Assembly (NCBI GenBank): GCA_012515075.1
Contig: JAAYZC010000002.1
Coordinates: 1 to 64,000 of the forward strand
Length of the DNA stretch: 64,000 bases
Direction of reading: 5' to 3'
From: Thermoplasmatales archaeon
Lineage (GTDB): Archaea; Thermoplasmatota; Thermoplasmata; Methanomassiliicoccales; Methanomethylophilaceae
Both the position numbers and the translations under genes were made by a program. Below are positions 41,476 through 50,327 of the stretch, piece after piece. The notes below the pieces were generated by a model. It did no database searches, was not told where the DNA came from, and saw only the letters and a program-made list of their open reading frames with translations. Numbering within the stretch: the first letter of the stretch is position 1; each line of letters starts with the position of its first letter.

Positions 41476-41784
41476 TCAGCTCTTCATCACGGCCACGAGG
41501 AAAATCCCCAGAGCGATGAGGGCGCCGATGAGCACGCCCATCAGGCCGACGAATGCATCGTATATCGTATCCCAGAGGGGCACTGACGCAAAGGGCTCCA
41601 CGTTGCTGTATCCGGTGAGGTACGCCCATACCACGCCGACGGCGAGGCCGACGGCGAATAGGACGATACCGACAACTCTGCTCTTCCCGCTACCGAAGTA
41701 CGCCGAGAAGATGCCGACGATTATCATCACTAACGCGAAGACCAGGACGATGACCGTCAGGAATGACATCCAATCCCAAACCAT
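41476..41784 (-). CDS. Small membrane protein with three helices
   Basis: A 102-residue protein that I do not recognise. Hydrophobic segments lie at about residues 7-29, 37-57 and 76-99, with short polar loops and no charged catalytic motif. GGAGGA precedes the ATG with a spacing of six bases. A minus-strand TATA (taaataag, about 41857-41864) gives a 50-nt leader. It has no operon partner. Confidence 0.7.
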   Translation of the reverse strand: MVWDWMSFLTVIVLVFALVMIIVGIFSAYFGSGKSRVVGIVLFAVGLAVGVVWAYLTGYSNVEPFASVPLWDTIYDAFVGLMGVLIGALIALGIFLVAVMKS

Positions 41785-42087
41785 TTGTTTTCCTCCAAAG
41801 AGTATCCTTCATGTTCGCCTAGGCGACATTGAACCTAGCTACTGCAACACGCTAAATCTTATTTAATCTTTCACTGTTTGGAACCCCCCCAGACCTTCGC
41901 CGGGAAGGCCGCGGCGGCGCCTGTTCGGAGATGCGGCGGCCATGCTCTGAACCGGCTGGACACCCTGAGATAGGAACAAATACGGGTATCGTTCTGGTAA
42001 TTAAAATAAATCCATTAGTTTATATACTAAGTCTGTTTACGTTGAGATGTAGATGGTATAAAGCTATCTGTCCCGGGAACGAACTGC
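41785..42087. other. Divergent 303-bp spacer with a GC-rich centre
   Basis: The left part holds the promoter of the membrane protein gene and the right part two TATA-like elements for gar1. Between them, 41881-41990 is GC-rich, with GGCCGC and GCGGCC arms about 20 bases apart. No ORF longer than 23 codons with family character is seen. A small structured RNA is possible but unproven. Confidence 0.3.
42015..42030 (+). promoter_or_regulatory. TATA-like element inside an inverted repeat
   Basis: TTAGT and ACTAA flank ttatat. It lies about 70 bp before gar1; a second TATA, ggtataaagc (42055-42064), at 29 bp is the better core promoter for a leaderless gar1 message. Confidence 0.4.
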
Positions 42088-42357
42088 ATGGATTTTTTAG
42101 GCACTGTTGAAGAAACGACATCCGAGGGCCGGGTGATCGTGAAGGCGGAGGCCCTGCCAGACGTGGGAGACATGGTGTTCGACCAGAGACGTACCAGGAT
42201 GGGATCGGTGAGGAGGATATTCGGGCCCGTTGACGGGCCGTACGTGTCCGTATCGGTTTCAGACAGATCCCTGCTGGACGGAATCAAGGGAAGTAAGCTC
42301 TATTACGAAGGGGTGACCCAGCATGGTAAAGGTAAGAGAAGGAACAGAAGAGATTGA
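42088..42357 (+). CDS. gar1: H/ACA RNP protein Gar1
   Basis: An 89-residue beta-barrel protein that joins Cbf5, Nop10 and L7Ae in the pseudouridylation complex. Recognised from [53 protein letters not shown] and the basic tail KGKRRNRRD. Its 3' end overlaps the start of the TFB gene by 35 bp, a gene pair found widely in archaea. Confidence 0.9.
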   Translation: MDFLGTVEETTSEGRVIVKAEALPDVGDMVFDQRRTRMGSVRRIFGPVDGPYVSVSVSDRSLLDGIKGSKLYYEGVTQHGKGKRRNRRD

Positions 42358-43255
42358 GGCATGTCCTGAGTGCGGGAGCCGCCACCTTGTCCGTGATTAC
42401 GAACGGGGGGAGCTGCTGTGCGAGGACTGCGGTCTGGTACTCGACGACCAGTTCATAGACCAGGGACCCGAATGGAGGGCGTTCGACGTAGAGCAGGGAG
42501 AGAAAAGGGCCCGTACCGGCGCCCCGATGACCTATACCATTCACGACAAGGGGCTTTCAACGGAGATATCCTGGAAGAACAAGGACAGCTACGGCAAGAG
42601 CATCCCCACCAGGAACAGGGCCCAACTGTACAGGCTAAGGAAATGGCAGAGGAGGATACGCGTATCCAACGCCACGGAGAGGAACCTTGCCTTCGCCCTG
42701 TCCGAACTGGACAGGATGGCCTCGGCCATGGGGCTTCCCAGGAACGTCAGGGAGACCGCGGCCATGGTCTACAGGAAGGCCGTCAACAAGAACCTGATAA
42801 GGGGCAGGTCCATAGAGGGAGTCGTGGCGGCGTCCCTTTACGCCGCCTGCAGGCAGTGCGGCGTGCCTAGGACCCTGGACGAGGTTGCCAGCTCAAGCCG
42901 CGTCGGCAGGAAGGAGATCGGAAGGACCTACAGGTTCATGACCCGCGAGCTGAAGCTCAAGCTCATGCCCACCAAACCCCAGGATTATGTCCAGAGGTTC
43001 TGCTCGGAGCTGAAGCTGAGCGGAGAGGTGCAGAGCAAGGCCGCGGAGATTCTGAAAGACGCCTCGGAAAAGGAGCTCACCTCGGGTCGCGGTCCCACCG
43101 GGGTCGCGGCCGCGGCGATATACATATCGTCGATTCTGTGCAACGAACGCAGGACCCAGAGGGAGGTCGCGGATGTCGCGGGAGTGACCGAGGTCACCAT
43201 AAGGAACAGGTACAAGGAGCTCACGGAGAAGCTGGGAATAGAGATACAGCTCTGA
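42323..43255 (+). CDS. tfb: Transcription initiation factor TFB
   Basis: A 310-residue TFIIB homologue that recruits RNA polymerase to TBP-bound promoters. The N-terminal zinc ribbon [24 protein letters not shown] lies at about residues 15-38, followed by the B-finger/reader GPEWRAFD. Two cyclin-like repeats follow (about 115-205 and 210-305), the second ending with the helix-turn-helix [20 protein letters not shown] for BRE contact. The length is normal. Downstream a hairpin separates it from the convergent endA gene. Confidence 0.97.
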   Translation: MVKVREGTEEIEACPECGSRHLVRDYERGELLCEDCGLVLDDQFIDQGPEWRAFDVEQGEKRARTGAPMTYTIHDKGLSTEISWKNKDSYGKSIPTRNRAQLYRLRKWQRRIRVSNATERNLAFALSELDRMASAMGLPRNVRETAAMVYRKAVNKNLIRGRSIEGVVAASLYAACRQCGVPRTLDEVASSSRVGRKEIGRTYRFMTRELKLKLMPTKPQDYVQRFCSELKLSGEVQSKAAEILKDASEKELTSGRGPTGVAAAAIYISSILCNERRTQREVADVAGVTEVTIRNRYKELTEKLGIEIQL

Positions 43256-43296
43256 CCCGAATCCCGAAAAAATCCGACCCCGTGTTATCGGCGCCT

Positions 43297-43309
43297 GCCC
43301 CGTCGGGGC
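43297..43309. terminator. Hairpin between tfb and endA
   Basis: Stem GCCCC/GGGGC with loop gtc between the convergent ends of tfb (+) and endA (-). Confidence 0.5.
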
Positions 43310-43317
43310 GGGCACCC

Positions 43318-44370
43318 TCAGGGCCTGAACCATCTGAACTCCAGATATTCAGTGCCCTCGCTGACACGACAGAAAAGTATCTCCTTCTTGACGCCTCCGG
43401 AGAGACGCACGGTCCTGGAGATCTCGGGCCACATGGCCACGTTGGATGCCGACACCGCGTGCACGAGATACCTGGCATGACAGTCATCTGGGGACCTCTC
43501 GTAGACCCTGAAATGGGTTCCGTACTTGAATCCGGTCTTCACTACGAGGCCCCGTCTCCTGAGATCCTCGAAGGCCCTCAGCCTAATGTCGAACTCGTCC
43601 TGGGACGCCCTTCCGAAATCGACGAGATCCTGTGAGGACATGGCCGCCCCTGTCTCGGAGGATACCACATCCAGAGCGCCCTCCCTCATCAGGAAGCAGC
43701 TCTCTATTATGGACAGCTGGAGGATGTTGTTGAGCATCTTTCCGTAGAACCCCGCCGCCCTTATCCTCTCAGCCTCCTCCTTTGAGAACACGAAAACGCG
43801 GTCCCTGATGAGCCTGCCCGCGGCCTTCCCCTCTATAGGCAGTACGGGGGCCTCGCCCCGGGGATCGCGGACGGACATGTTGTAGTAGGTCAGGTCCCCT
43901 TCCTCGTCCACCACGCCGTAGAGCAGCTGCTTGCCCTTAGCCGCCGTCTCGGACACCTCCCCGGAGAATGTGCCTATGTCGAAAGCCGTCCTCTCGGACG
44001 CGGCGCGGACCATGTATATCGGGCGGGAGTCGCTCATGGTCTTGCCGCGGGGGAACACAGACATGTCGAAGCCCCCGGATTCCACTTTGACCACGAAACC
44101 GCGCTGCCGCATGTCCCTGTATACCATGTACTTGATGTCGAAGCCCTCCAGCACCGAGGACGAGTGGTTGAACAGCTCTTCAAAGGTCAGCGGAGAGCCG
44201 TTCTGCGAAACCTCGATCCTGGAGGACTCGAGCAGATACGTCGCCTCCGCCAGATCCAGATCCAGCCCGCCTCCCCTGCGGGGGTAACCGTAGTTCCCCC
44301 TGTTATAGAGCTGGTTGCCTTCCTTCTGATCGGATACGACCACAGTGTCTCCCGCGAGCTCCCCCGACAT
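43318..44370 (-). CDS. endA: tRNA-splicing endonuclease EndA (fused two-repeat type)
   Basis: A 350-residue endonuclease that cleaves bulge-helix-bulge introns of tRNA and rRNA. Two EndA-like repeats are joined in one chain, so two chains form the active enzyme. The C-terminal repeat holds the catalytic set: Tyr in GFKYGTHFRVYE, His in the same motif and Lys in LSGGVKKEILF. The N-terminal repeat has FDMSVFPRGK and PIYMVRA in the matching places but appears to lack the triad. A TATA about 24 bp before the ATG suggests a leaderless transcript. Confidence 0.92.
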   Translation of the reverse strand: MSGELAGDTVVVSDQKEGNQLYNRGNYGYPRRGGGLDLDLAEATYLLESSRIEVSQNGSPLTFEELFNHSSSVLEGFDIKYMVYRDMRQRGFVVKVESGGFDMSVFPRGKTMSDSRPIYMVRAASERTAFDIGTFSGEVSETAAKGKQLLYGVVDEEGDLTYYNMSVRDPRGEAPVLPIEGKAAGRLIRDRVFVFSKEEAERIRAAGFYGKMLNNILQLSIIESCFLMREGALDVVSSETGAAMSSQDLVDFGRASQDEFDIRLRAFEDLRRRGLVVKTGFKYGTHFRVYERSPDDCHARYLVHAVSASNVAMWPEISRTVRLSGGVKKEILFCRVSEGTEYLEFRWFRP

Positions 44371-44435
44371 GGTTCCGATGTAGAATACTGGCGTATAAAT
44401 CTGTTACCATGTGCGAGGGTCGGGAAGGAAAAGGA

Positions 44436-44451
44436 GCCCGCCGGGGCGGGC
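44436..44451 (-). terminator. Hairpin after trpB2
   Basis: GCCCGCC and GGCGGGC arms lie 10 bp after the trpB2 stop. On the minus strand the sequence ends CTCCTTTTCCTTCCC. Confidence 0.5.
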
Positions 44452-44460
44452 GGTTTGCAC

Positions 44461-45786
44461 TCAGCACTCTCTGGCCGAAGAGGGCAGGGTGCCGGTGAGG
44501 TACTGGTCGTAACCGTACAGGTCCAGAAGCCCGTGGCCGGATAGACAGAAGACTATAGTCTTCTCCTCATTGGCCCTCTTGGCCTCCAGGGCGAGGTCTA
44601 TGGCGCCCTTTAGCGCGTGGCAGGACTCGGGCGCGGGTATTATGCCCTCGGTCCTTGCCATGAGGACCCCGGCCTCGAACGTCTCGGTCTGATCATAAGA
44701 CCTGGCACTTACGAACTTCTGATCGTACGCGGCGGATACGAGCGGCGACATCCCGTGGTATCTCAGTCCTCCCGCATGAATGCCGCTTGGTATGAAGTCG
44801 GAACCCAGGGTGTACATCATCAGCAGCGGTGTCATTCCGCCGGCGTCCCCGAAGTCGTATCTGAACTCCCCCCCGGTCAGGGAGGGGGCCGCCTCAGGCT
44901 CCACGGCGACGAACTCGCAGTCGGTCTTCCCCCGGATCCTCTCCCCAATCATAGGGAAGGTGAAGCCGGCGAAGTTCGATCCGCCGCCGACGCAGGCGAC
45001 CATGTAGTCCGGGTCTATCTCGGCCGCCTCCATCTGCTCCATGGTCTCCTGTCCTATGACCGTCTGGTGCAGCATGACGTGATTGAGAACGCTTCCCAGG
45101 CTGTAGCAGCACTCCGGATCGCCGGCCGCCATCTCGCACGCCTCTGATATCGCTATGCCCAGGGAGCCGGACGTGCCGGGATGCTCCTTCAGCACCTTCC
45201 TGCCGTATGCGGTCATGGGGCTGGGCGATGCGTGGACCGTCGAGCCGTAGGTGTGTATTATCGTCTTCCTGAGGGGTTTCTGGTCGTAGCTGCCGCGCAC
45301 CATGAACACCGTGCAGTCTATGTCGAAGAGGTTGCACACCATGGCCAGGGCCGTCCCCCACTGTCCGGCGCCCGTCTCCGTCGTGAGATTCTTCACGCCG
45401 CATTCCGCATTGTAGTAGGCCTGGGCCAGGGCGGTGTTGCCCTTGTGGCTTCCTAGAGGGCTCATGTCCTCCCGCTTGAAGTATATCTTCGCCGGGGTCT
45501 TCAGATACCTTTCCAGCCTGTAAGCCCTCTGGAGGGGGGCCGGTCTGTTGAGGTAGATGTAGTTGTCCCTGACCTCCTCCGGTATGTCGATGTACCGTTC
45601 AGCAGACATCTCCTGTCTTATGATGTCCTTGCAGAAGATGGGTTCCATGTCCTCGGGACAGAGGGGCTTCATGGTTGCGGGGTTTAGAGGGGGCTTGAGC
45701 CCGGGTATGTCTGCCACGAGGTTGTACCATCTCTTGGGGATGTGCTCGGGGGGAAGGTCGACTCTCGCGTCTCTCGGTATAGTCAT
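44461..45786 (-). CDS. trpB2: Tryptophan synthase beta chain, TrpB2 type
   Basis: A 441-residue PLP enzyme. The TrpB2 subgroup is shown by the longer N-terminus (PPEHIPKRWYNLVADIPGLKPPLNPAT) before the core. The PLP Lys is in LGSHKGNTALAQAYY, and TETGAGQWGTALAMV and CVGGGSNFAGFTFP complete the site. No trpA or other trp gene is in the window, so it may act alone as a serine/indole scavenging enzyme. The track ATG at 45798 is only 14 bp from the TATA; the ATG at 45786 fits a leaderless start. Confidence 0.93.
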   Translation of the reverse strand: MTIPRDARVDLPPEHIPKRWYNLVADIPGLKPPLNPATMKPLCPEDMEPIFCKDIIRQEMSAERYIDIPEEVRDNYIYLNRPAPLQRAYRLERYLKTPAKIYFKREDMSPLGSHKGNTALAQAYYNAECGVKNLTTETGAGQWGTALAMVCNLFDIDCTVFMVRGSYDQKPLRKTIIHTYGSTVHASPSPMTAYGRKVLKEHPGTSGSLGIAISEACEMAAGDPECCYSLGSVLNHVMLHQTVIGQETMEQMEAAEIDPDYMVACVGGGSNFAGFTFPMIGERIRGKTDCEFVAVEPEAAPSLTGGEFRYDFGDAGGMTPLLMMYTLGSDFIPSGIHAGGLRYHGMSPLVSAAYDQKFVSARSYDQTETFEAGVLMARTEGIIPAPESCHALKGAIDLALEAKRANEEKTIVFCLSGHGLLDLYGYDQYLTGTLPSSAREC

Positions 45787-45805
45787 GACACTTGTCATAC
45801 ATTAT

Positions 45806-45817
45806 CTATATTTATAC
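45806..45817 (-). promoter_or_regulatory. TATA box of trpB2
   Basis: The minus-strand sequence gtataaatatag is centred 26 bp before the ATG at 45786. Confidence 0.55.
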
Positions 45818-45823
45818 ATTATG

Positions 45824-45835
45824 TACATTAATGTA
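45824..45835. promoter_or_regulatory. Candidate operator, 12-bp perfect palindrome
   Basis: TACATTAATGTA is perfectly symmetrical and lies just upstream of the trpB2 TATA box, the position of a BRE or operator. Related ATACATTA half sites occur on both sides within 25 bp. Confidence 0.45.
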
Positions 45836-45868
45836 TATTGTTATACATCCATATACACAAAAATAAAT

Positions 45869-45882
45869 GAAAACGTTGCATA
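45869..45882. promoter_or_regulatory. Candidate operator CATAT-aacg-ATATG
   Basis: A 14-bp inverted repeat just upstream of the TATA-like gtttatata (45892-45900) of the HTH gene at 45956. Confidence 0.35.
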
Positions 45883-45909
45883 TAACGATATGTTTATATA
45901 GAATATCAA

Positions 45910-45923
45910 ACATATTCATATGT
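45910..45923. promoter_or_regulatory. Candidate operator ACATAT-TC-ATATGT
   Basis: A six-base-arm palindrome at the predicted transcription start of the HTH/Cdc48 operon, about 25 bp after its TATA box. A bound repressor there would block initiation. Confidence 0.4.
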
Positions 45924-45955
45924 TGTGAACCTTGGGTTGATAACCTGGTGATGAA

Positions 45956-46591
45956 ATGGATGACGTGGACATGCTACTGTCGATAATAGAGAATCCCACG
46001 AGGCGGAGGATCCTTGAGGCCCTTGTCAGGGAGCCCCACTACCCTCTTCAGCTTTCGAAGAGGCTGGGGATCAGCCAGCAGGCTGTGGTCAAGAACCTCA
46101 ACTTGCTCGAGAGGAACGGGATGGTAGTGAGCTACAGGGAGAGCAGTTCCATTGGACCGGTCAGGACCGTGTACCAGCCCAGTTCCGAATTCACGCTGGT
46201 CGTGGACATGCGCAGCGGCATGTTCGTGACCCGTGTGCTCGAACCCTCCGAAGGGTCCGAGTACGCCGGAGAACGCACAGTCCCGAATAACGACTTCAGC
46301 TTGGAGGAGGTGAGGAGAAGGATATCGGATATAGACGGGAAGATGGAGGAGTTGGAGAGAAAGCGCTCCGCGCTTCTGGGGGAACGCGAGGACCTGCTTT
46401 CATCTTCCATGGACAGGCTTTCCGAGGGCGACTACTCGCACAGATACCTTCTGTACGAACTGCTCAACTGTCCGGAAGCGGGCCTCCGGGATATCTCAAA
46501 GAAGTTCAACGCCAACGAGGAGACTGTGAGGGAGATGGCCGCCGAGATAGACATTGCTCTCGGCGCACAGGAGAAGGAGATGATGATGTGA
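45956..46591 (+). CDS. Winged-helix transcriptional regulator with coiled coil
   Basis: A 211-residue regulator. The ArsR-type wHTH at residues 1-60 reads [46 protein letters not shown] beta-rich middle follows, then a coiled coil (about residues 118-150, [29 protein letters not shown]) and a second helical C-terminal part that again looks HTH-like ([22 protein letters not shown]). Its stop overlaps the Cdc48 start by 4 bp. The palindromes upstream suggest autoregulation and possible control of divergent trpB2. The ligand is unknown. Confidence 0.83.
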   Translation: MDDVDMLLSIIENPTRRRILEALVREPHYPLQLSKRLGISQQAVVKNLNLLERNGMVVSYRESSSIGPVRTVYQPSSEFTLVVDMRSGMFVTRVLEPSEGSEYAGERTVPNNDFSLEEVRRRISDIDGKMEELERKRSALLGEREDLLSSSMDRLSEGDYSHRYLLYELLNCPEAGLRDISKKFNANEETVREMAAEIDIALGAQEKEMMM

Positions 46592-48762
46592 CATTGAAAG
46601 ACAAGGCATTCAAGGTGGCCGAGCTGAAACCCAGCGAGGCCGGAAGGGGCATAGCCCGTATAGACCCCGAGCTCATGGACATAATCGGGCTCAAATCGGG
46701 GGACATAGTGCAGATAGACGGTGAGAGGAGGACGGCGGTCAAGGTCCTCAGGGGCGAGGCCGAGGATGCGAACCGCGGCATAGTCAGGATAGACGGTTCC
46801 ACCAGGCGCAACGCCGGCACCTCGATAGACGAACGTGTGGATGTCAGGAAGATAACCGCCAAGAACGCCGAGAAGATCGTGTTCTCCCCCACCGAGCAGC
46901 TGAGGCTGCAGGGAGGAGAGGAATATCTTAGACAGGTCATGGAGGGCCGCGTCTTCGCCAAGGGCGATACGATAACCCTGAACGTAATGGGCAACAAGAT
47001 TGACCTTGTGGTCACGTCCTTCACGCCTTCCGCAGAAGCGACGATGATGACGGGGGCGACCGAGGTCAAGATCTCGGATAAGCCCGTGGCCGCCGGCAGA
47101 GAGGTTCCCAAGGTGTCCTACGACGACATCGGAGGGCTCGGGGACGAGGTGAAGAAGATCAGGGAGATGGTAGAACTACCTCTGAAGCATCCCGAACTCT
47201 TCAAGAGGCTCGGCGTGGAGGCTCCCCAGGGCGTCCTGCTGCACGGGCCCCCCGGGACGGGAAAGACCATGCTCGCCAAGGCCGTGGCCGGGGAGACGAG
47301 CAGCAACTTCATATCCATAGGCGGTCCGGAGATCATGAGCAAGTTCTACGGAGAGTCCGAGGGAAAGCTCAGGGAGATATTCCAGGACGCCGAGGAGAAC
47401 GCTCCGAGCATAATATTCATTGACGAGATCGATTCCATCGCCCCCAAGAGGGACGAGGTGACCGGAGAAGCCGAGAGACGCGTCGTGGCACAGCTCCTGG
47501 CGCTGATGGATGGCCTCAACGCGCGCGGAAAGGTTGTCGTCATCGGTGCAACTAACAGACCCAACGCGATAGATGAGGCCCTCAGGAGACCGGGTAGATT
47601 CGACAGGGAGATAGAGATCAAGATCCCCAACAGGGACGGACGCCTCGAGATACTGCAGATACACACCAGGGGAATGCCCCTGGCCGACGACGTGAACCTC
47701 GAGGACCTTGCCGACAAGACCCACGGATACGCCGGGGCGGACCTGACGGCCCTCTCCAAGGAGGCGGCGATGGCCGCATTGCGCCGCGTGATCCCGGAGA
47801 TGGACCTTGAATCGGAGGAGATACCCGTGGAGACCCTGAACAAGATAAGGGTCACCAAGGACGATTTCCGCATCGCCCTGAAGGATCTGCAGCCCGCCAC
47901 GATGAGGGAGGTTCTGATAGAGAAGCCCCGGGTCAGGTGGGAGGACATAGGCGCACTGGAGTCTGCAAAGCAGGAGCTGAAGGAAGCCGTGGAGTGGCCC
48001 CTCAAGTACGCGAAGGTGTTCGAACACATGAACGCGAAACCTCCGAAGGGCATACTGCTCTACGGTCCCCCCGGCACTGGAAAGACCATGCTCGCCAAGG
48101 CCGTGGCCACGGAGTCGGAGGCAAACTTCATCGCGGTGAAGGGACCGGAGTTCCTGAACAAGTGGGTCGGCGAATCGGAGAAGGCCGTTAGGGAGACTTT
48201 CAGGAAAGCCAGACTGGCCTCCCCGTGTGTCATATTCATGGACGAGATAGACTCCATAGCACCCAGGAGAGGCACGGGAAGCGACAGCAACGTTACGGAG
48301 AGGGTGATATCCCAGATGCTGACGGAAATGGACGGCCTGGAGGCCCTGAACGACGTGGTCGTCATAGCGGCCACCAACCGGCCGGACATCATAGATCCCG
48401 CCCTGCTCAGACCCGGAAGGTTCGACAGGAGCATATACATCGCTCTTCCGGACGAGGAGTCCAGGAAGGCCATATTCGGGATACACACTGCCGGAAAGCC
48501 CCTGGAGGAGGATGTGGACATAGATTACCTGGCCGACAGGACCGACGGATGCACTGGCGCCGATATAGCCGCCATATGCAACGAGGCGGTAATGTCCGCC
48601 GTGAGGAGACTCGTCGCCTCCGGCAGCATGCCTTCCGAAGAGGAACTGGCCGCTTGCAGGGTGGGAAAGGACGACTTCGTCAAGGCGATCGAGAAGTTCG
48701 GTCCGGCCTCGGCAGAGGAGCTCAAGAGATACAAGGACAAGAGTGAAGAAAACAAGGGGTGA
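46588..48762 (+). CDS. cdc48: Cdc48/VAT AAA+ ATPase
   Basis: A 724-residue unfoldase. The N-domain (about 1-185) has the double-psi barrel start [24 protein letters not shown]. Two AAA modules follow, each with Walker [16 protein letters not shown] and Walker B ([12 protein letters not shown] and [12 protein letters not shown]), plus [19 protein letters not shown] and [19 protein letters not shown]. It works with the proteasome to unfold substrates. It is translationally coupled to the upstream regulator and followed 4 bp later by an Hsp20 gene, a protein-quality-control operon. Confidence 0.97.
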   Translation: MTLKDKAFKVAELKPSEAGRGIARIDPELMDIIGLKSGDIVQIDGERRTAVKVLRGEAEDANRGIVRIDGSTRRNAGTSIDERVDVRKITAKNAEKIVFSPTEQLRLQGGEEYLRQVMEGRVFAKGDTITLNVMGNKIDLVVTSFTPSAEATMMTGATEVKISDKPVAAGREVPKVSYDDIGGLGDEVKKIREMVELPLKHPELFKRLGVEAPQGVLLHGPPGTGKTMLAKAVAGETSSNFISIGGPEIMSKFYGESEGKLREIFQDAEENAPSIIFIDEIDSIAPKRDEVTGEAERRVVAQLLALMDGLNARGKVVVIGATNRPNAIDEALRRPGRFDREIEIKIPNRDGRLEILQIHTRGMPLADDVNLEDLADKTHGYAGADLTALSKEAAMAALRRVIPEMDLESEEIPVETLNKIRVTKDDFRIALKDLQPATMREVLIEKPRVRWEDIGALESAKQELKEAVEWPLKYAKVFEHMNAKPPKGILLYGPPGTGKTMLAKAVATESEANFIAVKGPEFLNKWVGESEKAVRETFRKARLASPCVIFMDEIDSIAPRRGTGSDSNVTERVISQMLTEMDGLEALNDVVVIAATNRPDIIDPALLRPGRFDRSIYIALPDEESRKAIFGIHTAGKPLEEDVDIDYLADRTDGCTGADIAAICNEAVMSAVRRLVASGSMPSEEELAACRVGKDDFVKAIEKFGPASAEELKRYKDKSEENKG

Positions 48763-48766
48763 TGAA

Positions 48767-49237
48767 ATGACCGACATATGGGACGACCTCTTTGGAGGTC
48801 TGGACGAATTCAACAAAAGGATGGAACGCATGTTCACGGAGATCAGCGGCCCGGGGGTCAAGACCTACGGGTACACAATGTACCGCGGGCCCGATGGCGT
48901 GCCGCATATACGCGAGTACGGCAACGCAAGGGAGGAGCGGTTGATATCGGGCGGCACGGTCCGCGAGCCTCTCACCGACGTGTGCAAGGACGGAGAGATC
49001 GTCAGAGTGGTGGTGGAGCTTCCCGGCGTAAGCAAGGAGGACATCCGCCTGGAAGGCACGGAGAGCACGATCTGCGTCTCGGTGGACACTCCCTCGAAGA
49101 AATTCGAGAAGAAACTGGCACTGCCTTGCAATGTCGTGCCGGACTCCGCCAAGGCGATGTACAACAACGGGATTCTCGAGATAACCCTGAACTCCGCGGA
49201 GGCCGCACCGAAGGGCAGGACCATTCCCGTCGAGTGA
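48767..49237 (+). CDS. Small heat shock protein Hsp20
   Basis: A 156-residue alpha-crystallin-domain chaperone. The N-terminal arm begins DIWDDLFGGLDEFNKRMERMF. The crystallin core holds REPLTDVCKDGEIVRVVVELPGVSKEDIRLEG and the A-x-x-NGIL-type motif reads YNNGILEITL. A C-terminal IPV (RTIPVE) is the oligomerisation IXI-like motif. The track starts 8 codons earlier, overlapping cdc48; the ATG at 48767 has AAGGGGTGA upstream. Last gene of the operon. Confidence 0.93.
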   Translation: MTDIWDDLFGGLDEFNKRMERMFTEISGPGVKTYGYTMYRGPDGVPHIREYGNAREERLISGGTVREPLTDVCKDGEIVRVVVELPGVSKEDIRLEGTESTICVSVDTPSKKFEKKLALPCNVVPDSAKAMYNNGILEITLNSAEAAPKGRTIPVE

Positions 49238-49348
49238 TTCTGCAACAGCGGCCGGACGCGTCCTCCTTTCGCCCGGCCGAAATCTTTTATCGTGGTTATC
49301 TGGCTATAATGCACGCGCATTCGGGGGGCTTGCAGATGGATTGTCCTG

Positions 49349-49358
49349 TTTTATATAG
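49349..49358 (+). promoter_or_regulatory. TATA box of the COG1395-type regulator operon
   Basis: The sequence ttttatatag lies about 27 bp before the GTG at 49380, so the message would begin at the start codon. It supports GTG as the true start. Confidence 0.55.
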
Positions 49359-49379
49359 AAGGACAACCACTATTGTATT

Positions 49380-50327
49380 GTGAGCAGGGAGGAGCTGATA
49401 AACACAACCCGGGCCATACTGGCCAAGGCTGGTTTCGACGTTTCGTCGGTTCTCAGCCTGCGCAGCATATGCTTTGACGTTGTGGGGCGCAAGGACAACA
49501 CCCTGCTCATAATAAAGATACTCAGCAACGTGGATGCCTTCTCCCGGGAGAACGCCGAGGAACTCAAGGTCCTGGCGGAGGTCCTGGAGGCCAGCCCCAT
49601 GCTGATCGGGGAGCGCTCCAGCTCCGGTCCCCTGGAAGGCGGGATAGTCTACTCCCGCTTCGAAATACCCATCATATCCAACGAGACCTTGGCGGACCAT
49701 CTGCTGGAAGAGGTCCCTCCCTTCATATTCGCGGCACCCGGCGGCCTATACGTAAAACTGGATGGGAATCTGCTGAGGGAGATCAGGGAGACCCGGGGCA
49801 TAAGCCTCGGAGTGCTGGCGGAGACCGCCGGAGTTTCCCGGCGCACCATACAGATGTACGAGGCGGGCATGGGGGCCATGATAGATGCCGCTATGAGACT
49901 CGAGGAGTTCCTGGACGTCCCGATCGTGGAACCTGTGAACCCCTTCGTCCGCAAGAACTCCGAGGGCGTCAACGAATACGAGATAAGGGGGGATTCCCTG
50001 ACCCAGTCTGTACCTCTGAAATGCCTCCTCAACCTGGGATTCTCGGTCACACCTGTCACCAGGAGCCCGTTCGAGGCCCTGACAAGGAATCCGAAGGTGG
50101 TGATGCTGACCGGCCTGGGTAACGATGAGGGGAAGATGACCCAGCGGGCCATAATAGCTTCCGAGATATCGAAGATAGCCCATCGGCAGTCCGTGGTAAT
50201 AGTCGAAAAGAAGAGGGATCATGACAGCATAAAGTCCACGGCGGTCATCTCCAACGATGAACTGATAAAGATGGACGACGAGAAGGACCTCATAGACCTC
50301 GTGATGGAAAGGAGCCGCGATCAATGA
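49380..50327 (+). CDS. Archaeal HTH (Xre-type) regulator, COG1395-like
   Basis: A 315-residue archaeal protein. The N-terminal third has a restriction-nuclease-like or nucleotide-binding alpha/beta look (LSLRSICFDVVGRKDNTLLIIKILSNVDAFSRENAEEL). The Xre-type HTH (about residues 130-183) reads LREIRETRGISLGVLAETAGVSRRTIQMYEAG. A C-terminal domain follows. GTG start, leaderless by the TATA at 49349. It overlaps the next gene by 4 bp. The target is unknown; the family is widely conserved and annotated as a putative transcriptional regulator. Confidence 0.85.
   Translation: MSREELINTTRAILAKAGFDVSSVLSLRSICFDVVGRKDNTLLIIKILSNVDAFSRENAEELKVLAEVLEASPMLIGERSSSGPLEGGIVYSRFEIPIISNETLADHLLEEVPPFIFAAPGGLYVKLDGNLLREIRETRGISLGVLAETAGVSRRTIQMYEAGMGAMIDAAMRLEEFLDVPIVEPVNPFVRKNSEGVNEYEIRGDSLTQSVPLKCLLNLGFSVTPVTRSPFEALTRNPKVVMLTGLGNDEGKMTQRAIIASEISKIAHRQSVVIVEKKRDHDSIKSTAVISNDELIKMDDEKDLIDLVMERSRDQ

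Noticed and set aside
41881-41960. 23-codon minus-strand ORF in the gar1 spacer
   Set aside because: Too short, Arg/Pro/Gly-rich and without a ribosome site.
47176-48861. 561-residue minus-strand ORF
   Set aside because: Antisense to cdc48; repetitive shadow composition and no promoter or ribosome site.
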